Source: Morchella semilibera (lineage: Eukaryota; Ascomycota; Pezizomycetes; Pezizales; Morchellaceae). From it: DNA of 64,000 nucleotides. The stretch is taken from the NCBI GenBank assembly GCA_009192285.1, contig CM018604.1:5642752-5706751 (forward strand). The letters are read 5' to 3'. Shown here piece by piece: positions 13,478 to 22,700 of this stretch (positions within the stretch are counted from its first letter, which is position 1; the number at the start of each line of letters is the position of its first letter). A program made the position numbers and the translations under genes. The notes under the pieces are model-generated. The model saw nothing but the letters and a program-made list of their open reading frames with translations, made no database searches and was not told the origin of the DNA.

Positions 13478-14082
13478 CGTATTCATCATCTTGCAGTGCA
13501 CTGCTCGCTCAGTGACAAGGAATTAGTATGATTACCTACTCGTAGATGAAAATACCAGAGACTGTGGTGGTGCATGCAGGATATATGTCATATATCACCT
13601 TTTAGCTACTGTGCTCAAGAATACGCTCCAAAATTATGCAATACCAGTACTTTGAAATATTCCTTGTGGGTATTTTTCATACTATTCAGGCCAAGGTCCC
13701 TTAAAAGCTTTAAAAGCCAGAATCTTCATCTACCGGGAATCTTGTGTTAGGTTTAGCTCTTCCTTTGCATTGGTCGATCTAGCGCGTAGCTCTTACCGTT
13801 GGGTTTCATCGGTTTTAGATATGTCATATTAGGGAGTTCAGCGGTAGGTGGTGCTTGCCATGTGAAGAGTTCGAGCTGAAATTCGAAAGATGAACGTACG
13901 GAGAGACTCTTACGGACAGGGTGTTATATTAAGTGGGTAAGGGCCCGACGCTTACGGCAAAGACTACTGGATTTATTTTTCTCTACATACCGTCGCATGA
14001 TCGGATTGGAGTCTCGACCTGCCAGGGTACTTGATACCGTGCGTGGGGCGGCAGATGCATATATATATAAACTACATACTAT

Positions 14083-14876
14083 TAGGGACTTTGCGCAAAA
14101 GACTCCCTTTTGCGTAAGTCCCTATTACATCTGGTGGGCTGAAATATGATGCTTTGTAGCCTTGTAATTGGTGAATCTGGGCTAAAACCTACTGTTTGCG
14201 AGAGTTTCTTTTTTGAAGTCTCAACTGTAGCATTACGGCCTATAAGCAAGCGGCGGGCCGGGCCTGTACAATCCGCAAAGTACCAGTTTGTGGGCATATT
14301 TCGGCCCACCAGGAGATAGAGACATTGCATCAATAAAACTAGATCAGTTTTAGTAGCACATATCTAACCTGGTTATGTTGGTAGCGCCAGCTGTTGTTAT
14401 GGTGGCCAAGTAGTGATCAAGTCCTTGCATGGTATAAAAAGGTTTGTATACAATAGACTCACGTGTGATGGTTACCAACACAAGGCGTTATTCTACATTC
14501 TGCCGAGGTTCATGCGGGCAACCCAACAGCGGAAACATGTTCAGAATCTGCTACCGCCATTACTCGAGAAATTGGCTATGCATATGAGATCAAAATTACC
14601 TGATCTACACAATCGTAATCCCTGGCCGGAGATAGCCAATTTTTCGACTTTTTGAGGTACTTTACATATTATGATAGCCCAAGCATTTTTTGGCCCACTA
14701 GGCGATCTACCGGAGCTTTGGAACAAACCCCGGGGGTGCGCGCACTTTTACATCATTCTTGCCTAACTAATAGACTTCAACTTCACTTCTAGCAATTTTA
14801 TTGGTGTTGATCTCCCATTAGCCAATTAGATAGTCCAAATTTACAGCTGGTGCCTTTTTGCGCAAAGGCTCTAATA
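14083..14876. mobile_element. Non-coding TIR element with TTTGCGCAAA ends
   Basis: The left end (TATTAGGGACTTTGCGCAAAAG) and the inverted right end (TATTAGAGCCTTTGCGCAAAAAG, 14854-14876 read on minus) match closely, delimiting about 790 bp. Directly inside the left end, 14107-14124 is another inverted copy, giving a hairpin at 14083-14124. The interior has no recognisable transposase and itself contains the foldback at 14550-14660, so it looks like a non-autonomous element with a nested insertion. Confidence 0.45.
14550..14660. mobile_element. Foldback element, family 2 copy 1
   Basis: CGAGAAATTGGCTAT (14565-14579) is inverted as ATAGCCAATTTTTCG (14632-14646). The sequence from CCGCCATTACTCGA to GATAGCCA is shared with 18445-18550, including CCCTGGCCGGAGATAGCCA. 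Two copies with the same inverted ends indicate a small transposable element. Confidence 0.55.
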
Positions 14877-15216
14877 CCTACACTAGGGAGGGGCTCTTGC
14901 CAATCAATCGGGTGCTAGAGATCATTGTCGACTAATTGGACTAGAGGAAGAAGACTGAAGCTCTTCGTATTATGTAGTTACACATGCATGAGACGCGGGG
15001 TAATTGAATTGAAACAAGAAACGAAGGAAGAAGAAAAGATGCGAGATAGCTAGACCGGATATCCCACACACTAGGAGCCAATATGTTTCGGGGTCCCTCG
15101 GGGGGGGGGGGAAGTCTTGCTCTATCTATCGGGAAAAGCATGAAGGCGTCAGTATGGTTGGGGGCGCGGGAGGAAGAGGAGGAATAGGTTGGAGTAGGAG
15201 GAGTATGTACTCGCTA

Positions 15217-15345
15217 TCCTCCATAAGAACCTGGGAATGCAGGTGAGTATTATAAGGCAGGGATGATTTCTATGGGAGAACGGCGCCACTACATACAAAT
15301 GATCCTTGTAACTGTCACCTTGCATTTCCAGGTTCTTATGGAGGA
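15217..15345. mobile_element. MITE with 32-bp inverted ends flanked by TA
   Basis: The arms begin TCCTCCATAAGAACCTGG at the left and are mirrored by CCAGGTTCTTATGGAGGA at the right. Pairing continues inward to GTGA/TCAC with one mismatch and one indel. TA dinucleotides sit at 15215-15216 and 15346-15347, as expected from Tc1/mariner-type insertion. There is no coding capacity. Confidence 0.7.
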
Positions 15346-15349
15346 TAGC

Positions 15350-16700
15350 GGGGACCGGAGAGCAGGGAGGGAAGAAAGACTCAAACTTGTTCTGTAGACG
15401 GCGGGGCACGGCGCCCCCGCTCATCCGTGCACACAAGGCTAACTTGAAGGGACTCAGCGGAGGAGGTCCTAGCCCATCCTCCATATTGGTGTTTGTAAAA
15501 CTTATTACAACTCAACATCGCATCTAAAGGTTTACGCCAAATGCGCCATTGGGGGTACGTCTTCTAGACGGGTACGATTTCTTGGCTTTATTACGCCAGA
15601 CATACCTATGAATTAACTGGGCTCTTGGCTGCCTATATTTTTTCTTCTTTGGATATGTTTAAGACAATGCCCGCTCTATCATGAAACTAAGCCTAAAATT
15701 GCACATGTCTAGGGTTCCTGGTTGGAGGTTTGCGTACTGTAATTAACCCATCCACAAAGCCGACGGGTGTGTTATCACTTTAGCCAAATAAATGCGCGAC
15801 TTCACTGATTGAACTAATAGGTCCCGCAATTGCAGGTTCTACAAGCCTATCCACTTCACAGAATCTAATATGTACTGTCATTGGGCTTTCTGAGCTCTTG
15901 GGCCTTTGATTGGTCGAGAGCCGTGACCCCTAGCCCTGACTCCAGCCCACCTCATCAAAAATAAGATCTGTTTACATGTACTTAAAGTGGAGCAGTATCC
16001 TGGAGCTGGAGTGACTTGGAGTTTTGGAGGGCGGTGGGGCCAAGTGGAAGGGGTGGAGGTGAAGGTGGAAGAGGTAGAAGAGGTGGGGGTGGGGTGAGTG
16101 TGCACAACGGGGGGGGGGGGCATGGAGGCCGGCGGGGAGATGAGGAGGTAAAAGGCCAGAGTCCCAATATTGATACATCTATGTAATGCTCATAATCCAA
16201 CAACTCGCGGCCGCGAGGTGGCACATCCCTAGTATTAGGCAGGTATTCTGGGAATTACTGGTATCATCCATTCACCCAGCGCTGCAGCACTGCCAGGCCT
16301 TGACCGATCAACTTCGGTTTGTTTACGGGGGGGTCTATAGTTGTCGTAAAAACCATTACAAAATGCAAAGAAAATCAGACCGACGGAGCAGAGCAGGGCT
16401 CTTTACAGTACGTTCGAGGTCATTTATGAAGCGATACGGTCCTATGGTAGGCTGTCAAAGTATTACCGGATATCTCATCCTTCAAGATTAAGTCTCAAAG
16501 GTGGGTCTATTAAGTGATATGGGATTATAGACACACTTGTTCACCTTCATCTTTGGAATAGAACATGATATGACTATCTCTTGAGATACACCATGTCCGG
16601 AACCCCTATACAGTACGGTGGTTACAAGATATCAAGGTCTCCACCAATCTGGGAGCACCCGACAGCACCCCAGTCCAGGCTTTCTTCCCCTTCTCCAGTC
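15350..16700. other. Intergenic, no gene seen
   Basis: I see no supported gene. A purine-rich (GGTGGAG-like) tract covers about 16010-16140 and ends in a 12-G run. This explains the proline-rich frames on the minus strand there, which I do not take as genes. Confidence 0.4.
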
Positions 16701-17660
16701 TCAACAATTGCCATACAGGTTCTTCCCCGTCTCCGGTCTCAAGAAGTACATTACATAAGTCCTCTTCTGCGGGGCTGGCTGCGTAAACCTATGTAAGCAT
16801 GAATGCAACCTCCCGCCCGACAGCTTTTGCAGCGAATTTCCAACATTGACCAAGGTGTACCCCTCCTTTGGCTGTATAAACGCCCACTTGTCAGTCCCTG
16901 GGAATTGGAGTTCCGTGGCCCATTGCTTGCCGAACAGGATTGTCAGCGTGCCTCCATCGGTGTGCCTGTTCTCCTCAATGTCTGAGGACTCTACGAGTGG
17001 CTCGTAGACTAGCTTCAGGCATGTGGCGCTGGGTTGGTTGTCGCGGTGGCTCTCCCCGAAAGGGATACCGAGCTCGCCGGAGAGGGTGGACAGCATAATT
17101 TGTGAGAGGTGGTGGGAGACGGTGATGAAGTGCTTGATGACCTGGGTGTCGTCCTTGAGAATTGCGGGGAGAACCGAATCTCCCTGAACAACTTCGTCAC
17201 GTGTAATCTGAGAATGTTAGCGCAAGCAACCTCAAGAGGCGGTCAGAAATTGGGGCGGGGGGTGGGTGGGAGGGGGATATTACCTCCAAGGTGCTTTCAA
17301 ACCCACCAGGTTTGTATCTATCGCATGTCAGTACATGTACTTTTTGGGATTAGTGAGCGTGGGGGATGCTTACCCACGCTCCTCCGATTCCCGATAATCC
17401 TTCATTTTGACATCGTGAGGCTGCTCAAAGTATTTATCGATGATGGGATACATGGCTTCCACGCAGGCGAGGTATGTCTCGGTGGACTTGCCCCTAAGGT
17501 CTACGTAGAAGAAGCCCGGTGATCGGGCGGCCTTGCAGAGCTTTTCGGCCTCGGCGGGCTCCTTTGAGGCGAGGCGGGCAAAGTCAATCACCTCGAGGGT
17601 GGCAACGTCGACCTGGGTGCCATTGACTGTGGCGGTGGAGGAGGATGTATTGTGAGGCAT
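16701..17660 (-). CDS. 2-oxoglutarate/Fe(II) dioxygenase, isopenicillin-N-synthase-like (paralog 1)
   Basis: Three exons on the minus strand (17660-17374, 17317-17284, 17207-16701) give 828 nt and 275 residues. Family members oxidise a small molecule using oxygen, 2-oxoglutarate and Fe(II). The N-terminal DIOX_N-like part (about residues 20-60) contains ARSPGFFYVDL. The iron ligands are H189 and D191 in RHTDGG and H246 in CLHR, with R256 as the likely 2-oxoglutarate-binding arginine. Exon 2 is only 34 nt and encodes YKPGGFESTLE after the ERG boundary. The protein is shorter than typical isopenicillin N synthases (about 330). It starts about 1.4 kb from the synthetase-GNAT gene, which is divergently transcribed. 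Its closest relative in the window is at 26153-27116, with the same intron positions and identical coding length. The substrate is unknown. Confidence 0.85.
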
Positions 17661-18267
17661 AATAGCATCGGGTGTAATGTGTATGCACAGTCAAACGCAG
17701 AAGGTTAAATCAGCGCTTTTAGTAATTATAGATACAGGTTGGGGGTTGGGGAGTGCACTGTAGTATTTGAGATAACGTGGTTCCAGAGTATATAGATGTA
17801 TGCTATAGCAAGGCACAGAAGTAACGTTTCAAACCTGTATAGAAGCAGTAGGTACATGTTAGTTTTATCTTCTGTATATAAGTGATAGTAACTTAGTGTT
17901 CTCGATATTACATCACGAGAATATGATTTTCACATCCATCCATGTAGTTGTCAGTCAGTCAAACCGGTTAGAGCATCCAGCCAGGCTTCTCACCACTGCC
18001 ATTGGGTTGGGTCGAGCAGACCGCTATCCTCTCACCTCGATCTCCACCGACGAGTGTATATGCAGAATTTTTCACTGAATGTTTGATTGTTGGGTGTCAC
18101 TTCAGCTCATATACAATCATGCAATGATGTCGATCAGCATATCATGATCAGGATAGTACTCTACGAGTGTGTGTTCCTGTGTCACCGCGCGGAGGGTCAG
18201 TGCTTATGCAGGATAGAGCAGATCAAGGCTGAGTACTAGAGTACTTTCGGACTTCGACTGGTACTGG

Positions 18268-18304
18268 GGAGGGGGAGGGGGGGGGGGTGGGGGTGGGGGT
18301 GGGG
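18268..18304 (+). other. G-rich run with G-quadruplex potential
   Basis: Four or more runs of at least three G separated by single A or T bases lie within 40 nt. This fits the usual G-quadruplex pattern; no function can be read from it. Confidence 0.4.
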
Positions 18305-18444
18305 TGGAATCGAGTACTGTCGTTCACTGCCGGTGATGATGGATTCTGGGCAACACCCAATGTCCATCAATAGTAGACTCAATACCCACTGAGCGACAGT
18401 AATAACAACCAACCAAATAAGGAGACAGGAATTATTTGAAGCGA

Positions 18445-18550
18445 GTACCGCCATTACTCGAAAATTGGCTATGCATACATATACGACCTCATTGTGAAGG
18501 AGGTAATCCCTGGCCGGAGATAGCCAGCTTTTGTGGTACATTACCTCATT
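18445..18550. mobile_element. Foldback element, family 2 copy 2
   Basis: It shares CCGCCATTACTCGA, AATTGGCTATGCATA and CCCTGGCCGGAGATAGCCA with 14550-14660, in the same order and spacing but with a diverged centre. The arms (AATTGGCTAT and GATAGCCAGCTT) are less perfectly inverted than in copy 1. Confidence 0.55.
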
Positions 18551-18942
18551 GCACGAGGATGTAGGGTACAGCTCAATCAATGCAGGTTCCGCCAGATGCA
18601 GAGAACTCAGAGATCTGCCGGGTGCGGGGATTAATGTCTAAAGTGGGCTCTGGTTGGCCGCCTACTCTATACCCCTGCTGTCTCGCAATAAGATAATTCG
18701 GTACCAGTGTTTGTAAAAGGAACCGCAATTGCACCATACTAAATTCTGGACTTGGCGCTTCAGTATGAAATTCCTTTTTCAACAAGCGTCAGGGTTTTAC
18801 GAGTATGCCATTACATCGCGTTACACCTCGCTACGTATACTCTTGTAGGGGTAGAGTAGAGAATATGATATGTCCACTCTACAAGACTCACATGCGAGTA
18901 TATATAGATGCGTATCAATCTGTTGAGATGGGCATCGGATAT

Positions 18943-18962
18943 CTCTCTCTCTCTCTCTCTAT
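18943..18962 (+). repeat. CT dinucleotide repeat in the leader of the synthetase-GNAT gene
   Basis: An uninterrupted TC/CT tract lies about 90-100 nt upstream of the start codon. Pyrimidine-rich tracts are common just upstream of fungal transcription starts, so it may mark the core promoter or 5' leader. Confidence 0.4.
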
Positions 18963-19046
18963 CTATCATTTTATCTCTTCCTGTCGTCTAGACATTCCTA
19001 CTACCTCCTTCACTGCTGATACACTCAACACACAGCTCCCCCACAG

Positions 19047-21425
19047 ATGTCCAACACCCTGAGCCCCGAGCAGAAGTTTGAGCTCATCACCCGGGGGCTG
19101 GAAGAGGTCCAAGATGGGGACTTAATCAAGGCCCTCTTGGACACCGGCAAAGACCTCAGGGGCCTCTGGTGTATGTCCATCCACTCTCCCCCGTCGCCCC
19201 GGGCATATAGAAAGTGGTATTCGTCTAATACAACCTCTTGAACAGCAACGGCACCTACAGGAAGACGTGAGTCCCACAGATAGAATCTTTGCCTTGGGTC
19301 ACTCTGAGAGATGGTGCAGCACACTTAGGATACCTCATCCCGATGATAAAGATGGCCGAGTTTGCACGCGCGGGTGTACAGGTCTGTATGCTCTCCCTGA
19401 AGAAACCCATTTGGAACTGCGCTGATGTTTCCGGATAGGTCATCTTCAATATTGCGGGTAAGCCCACTCCCCCCGGGCGAGCGCTACTGCTGCCATGAGT
19501 GAAATGCACTAAGATTTTTGCCCGTAGATATCTGGACATTTCTCGTAAAATACGTACATACCTTCGAACTTATATCCCATCGCGGAGAGATCTACAAATT
19601 CGTCCTGGGCGCAGTATTGGAGTCGATTGGCGCCCCACTTTCAAAGATAACCTTCGTCAAGGAATCTGACCATCACCTGACGAGGGAGAATATTTTCATC
19701 AACCTTAGGATGTGGGCGCTCTCAACCCAGGGTCATGTCCAGGACACCGGAGATGATATTAAGTACACCCCAATGCTTAGCCCCATGCTCTGTCCCCCCA
19801 TGGAAGTGCTTAACAAGGAGATCCACGACGTGGACTTCGAGTTTGGCGGTGTGGACCAGGTAGATGGCGCCCTCCCGTGTTCCCCCCGCTGCCGCGCTCT
19901 GGCTGACCCCCCTTGAAGCGTGGACTCTTTACCTTCGCCGATAACTATCTTCCCAAGCTCGGGTACAGGAAACGGGCGCATCTGATCAACGAGATGCTCC
20001 CCGGACTTAACGGCGGCAAGATGTCGGCCTCCATCCCAAACTCCAAGATTGATTGCCTCGACACCCCGGAAACGATTGAGAGGAAGATCAAAAACATTCC
20101 CTTCGAGGAGGGCGATATCGCCTGGAACGCTATCCTGGCTCTCGCCAGGCTGATCGTGATGCCTATCAGCAAACTCCGCCTTGAGATGATCCAGGATGCG
20201 GGTGGGGCACAGAATATGGCTGGTAAACTCCCGTTTAGCGGCGTAGGCGCGCCGGAAGGCACCCTGCTCACCATAGGGGCGGGCACAAAGGACGGGGGCC
20301 TCAGACATTACAAGTCATACGATGAGGTGGAGCGTGATTACGTAGAGGGGAAACTAGACCCCGAGGAACTAAAGCTTGCTATCACGGAGGCCATCAAGCA
20401 ACTGCTAGCCCCGGTTCGCAAGGCGTACGAATCGAACGAGGAGTGGCAGGCGGTGGAGAAGCTGGCCTTCCCCAACCCGGAGAGGCAGGAGTGAGTTGGC
20501 CCGCCATACCTACGCAGGATTCATGAGCTGAACTGACATCCCCCCTCCCGTAAAGCACCCCTATAGCCCCTATTCAGGTCAACTTCTGCTACCCCGTCTG
20601 CGACCTCTCTAACGATCTGGTCAAACTAACCCCCTACAACGTGAGTCCTACTACCCCCAATTTAGCACTCCCCCCACTAATCATTGCCTTCTACAGCCTG
20701 CCCGCCACGCTCGCTCCTACTTCACCCACACGTCCGGATCCTCCCACCCCGAGGTCTTCTATGCCCACAAGCCCCTGGGCCCCTTCTCCTCCGCCGCCGA
20801 CTTCACCGTTAACTTCTTCGACCCCATATTCCACCCCGACCCTACAATGGTGTTCTACGCAGTGATTGACAAAACCCGCCCTTCCACTGAGGACAACGAC
20901 GGCGCGCTCGCTGGCATTATCGCATACGTTAACACCTCAACCGCTAACCAGTCCGCCGAGATCGGTTACCTAGTCGTCTTCCCTGCCTTTCAGCGGACAC
21001 ATGTCACCTCCAACGCTGTCGGGCTGCTGCTGCAGTACGCCCTGGACCCGCCTGCCAAGGGGGGCCTGGGGCTACAGAGGGTGCAGTGGCAGACGTCCAG
21101 TGCGAACGAGATCTCTATGCGCTCGGCGGAGAACATGGGATTTAGGAAGGAGGGGGTGTTGAGGTGGGATAGGGCGTATTCTAGCGGGGGAAGCAAGAGG
21201 AAACAGGGAAATATGAAGCAAATTCCGAACGGAGATGGGAAGCAGATTGCGAACGGAGATGGGAAGCAGATTGCAAACGGAGATGGGAAGCAGATTGCGA
21301 ACGGGGGTGGGGGGGATCTAGGGAGGGACACGGTGGTGTATAGTATCTGCTGGGACGATTGGGAGGAGGGAGGGAGGGAGAAGATGGTGGAGATTATGGA
21401 GAGCCGTAAGGATGTTTCGGATTAG
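19047..21425 (+). CDS. Tyrosyl-tRNA-synthetase-like protein fused to GNAT acyltransferase
   Basis: Eight exons (19047-19170, 19246-19266, 19320-19381, 19439-19457, 19528-19859, 19919-20490, 20556-20640, 20697-21425) give 1944 nt, 647 residues. Residues 1-376 are a class I synthetase of the cytosolic TyrRS type: TAPTGRPHLGY (43-53, HIGH-like), FEFGGVDQ (179-186), KMSAS (220-224). The canonical tyrosine-recognition stretch YPxLQxxD reads CPPMEVLN (164-171). Residues 377-647 are a fungal GNAT acetyltransferase, with LVKLTPYN, HKPLGPF, the CoA-loop region FQRTHVTSNAV, and MGFRKEG followed by WDR. Intron 6 (GTGAGT...AAAG) joins the halves in frame; reading through it hits TGA at 20492-20494 and would give a synthetase-only protein. 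The GNAT part has no ATG of its own before conserved residues are lost. Exons 2 and 4 are 21 and 19 nt. The substrate is unknown; aminoacylation of a small molecule or lipid is one possibility. Confidence 0.8.
20491..20555 (+). promoter_or_regulatory. Intron joining or separating the synthetase and GNAT halves
   Basis: The donor GTGAGT immediately follows codon bases GA, and the acceptor is CCCGTAAAG behind a C-rich tract and a CTGAC branch-like motif. If retained, the frame reads GAG TGA and stops. If spliced, GAC continues into the GNAT domain. Splicing could therefore switch between a 377-residue and a 647-residue product. Confidence 0.6.
21216..21311 (+). repeat. In-frame 24-bp tandem repeat, four units
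   Basis: Four 24-bp units encode KQIPNGDG, KQIANGDG, KQIANGDG and KQIANGGG (residues 579-610) within the GNAT part. The insert sits between the WDR segment and the conserved GRDTVVYSICWDDWE tail, so it expands a loop. Near-identity of the units suggests recent slippage or unequal exchange. Confidence 0.8.
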
Positions 21426-21694
21426 GTGTATAATAGATTAGGCATAGATCCGGGAGTTTTTGTATTAGGCTGAGGACTGCTTAGGTCTCTTAGATTGCTG
21501 CACTACTAGATGCTTTGGTGGTGGTTTGGCTAGATGATACAACATGATATTCATTAGTCGGGTCTTTTAACGCTGTGGCGCAAGATATAATACCTTAGCC
21601 AGTATGTGAAGTGATATGAATTTAAGTCCTAGAAAGCTGAGCTAGTTACTGTCAGCTAGCGCGCTGATACCGGTCCCAGTCCTGGTCCGAACGG

Positions 21695-21739
21695 TCCTGT
21701 CCGTTCGTTCTTCAGCAGTTGACCGAACGGACGACAGGA
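21695..21739. repeat. Imperfect hairpin
   Basis: TCCTGTCCGTTCG is mirrored by CGAACGGACGACAGGA with a short insertion. It lies about 270 bp downstream of the synthetase-GNAT gene. A role in 3' processing is possible but unsupported. Confidence 0.35.
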
Positions 21740-21917
21740 TCGGCCCGTCTTGAGAGGCGCTCTGGAACGGACTGCGCCTTGGGACACAGGACTTAAAACG
21801 AACGTTATGACGGCCGGGCTCTTGGCGTTGTTGACAATCCACACCAGGAACAGAGGAGTTCAGCATATATATATGAGCAGGACTAGGGAGAAGTGGACTT
21901 CGAAGCATAGATCGTGA

Positions 21918-22025
21918 TTCTGCAGTCAACTGCAGTCATATACGGTCATATGCAGTCATTTGCCGTCCCCTGCCGTCCCCCGCCGTCCCCGCCCACTGCC
22001 GTCCCCGGCGGTCAGCTGCAGTCAA
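21918..22025 (+). repeat. Degenerate 8-10 bp tandem array
   Basis: CTGCAGTCA-type units grade into CTGCCGTCCCC-type units and back to CTGCAGTCAA. The first and last units are AT-richer and the middle ones C-rich. Confidence 0.55.
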
Positions 22026-22149
22026 CTATAGCCATTACCCTATAGGCAAGTTCTTACAGGGCGCTGCAAGGCTCACCCGTCACTTGTAGTCCTCTATTTC
22101 AAGGACTGGTTGGACTACCCCTTGTCGTTCGTCCAATCTTTCCTCACAT

Positions 22150-22700
22150 TAGAGGTTTGGGGTGGTTGGGAACACTGCTAGTAGTAGTCATATACAGTTT
22201 CAAGGCACGAGGGGGGTATTATTCCATAAACCGTCGAGATAACAGAGTAATTAGTCCATCCCTGCAATCCATTATCCGGTCATATCCCCCTTGCGCTAAC
22301 TGGTGTGGCGCGCGTGGCTTCTGCAGTAGAAATAAGGCAGAAATGTAGGGACTAAAATACTCTAATGCTCACACCCCTTCACAATATGGCAAGAGGTGGC
22401 TAGAGCCAATCAACCCTATCCCTTCGTTCGTGCGCAGGGTTCGCAGTATTTAACAGGCAACCGTCGTGGTGATGCTCAGAAACACAACTATAACCGGGAG
22501 TGACTGGTCTCCCCGGGGGGGGGGGGGGGGGCGCAAACTACGGCTTGAAACCTAATGGAGCTCGCGGAGTCTGTCCCCGTTATATTTACACCGAGTGAGG
22601 TCGTATGTGGAGGTGGCATAATCAATTATCCCGACCTCGACTACTTTATTTTCTGGATGTGAACTGGGCTACGACAGCTCTCTGGCATCTGAGAGCTCCC
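22150..22700. repeat. Diverged dispersed repeat, relative of 34.5-35.0 kb
   Basis: TTATTCCATAAACCGTCGAGATAA, GGCAAGAGGTGGCTAGAGCCAAT, TTCGTTCGTGC and AGTGACTGGTCTCC occur here in the same order as related strings at 34530-34710. Two old copies of one repeat are likely. Confidence 0.45.

Larger units (their letters stand above)
17661..19046. other. Divergent intergenic region between dioxygenase and synthetase genes
   Basis: This stretch separates the minus-strand dioxygenase from the plus-strand synthetase gene and presumably carries both promoters. It contains a G-rich run (about 18265-18305), the second copy of a foldback element (18445-18550) and a CT repeat close to the downstream start. 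No ORF here is convincing. Confidence 0.5.

Noticed and set aside
15878-16224. Three overlapping proline/histidine-rich minus-strand frames
   Set aside because: All three derive from one GGTGGAG-like purine tract; none has conserved sequence.
20847-21425. GNAT acetyltransferase as a separate gene starting at 20847
   Set aside because: Conserved GNAT sequence continues upstream in frame through exons 20697 and 20556-20640, which contain no ATG; starting at 20847 would remove the N-terminal strand and helix.
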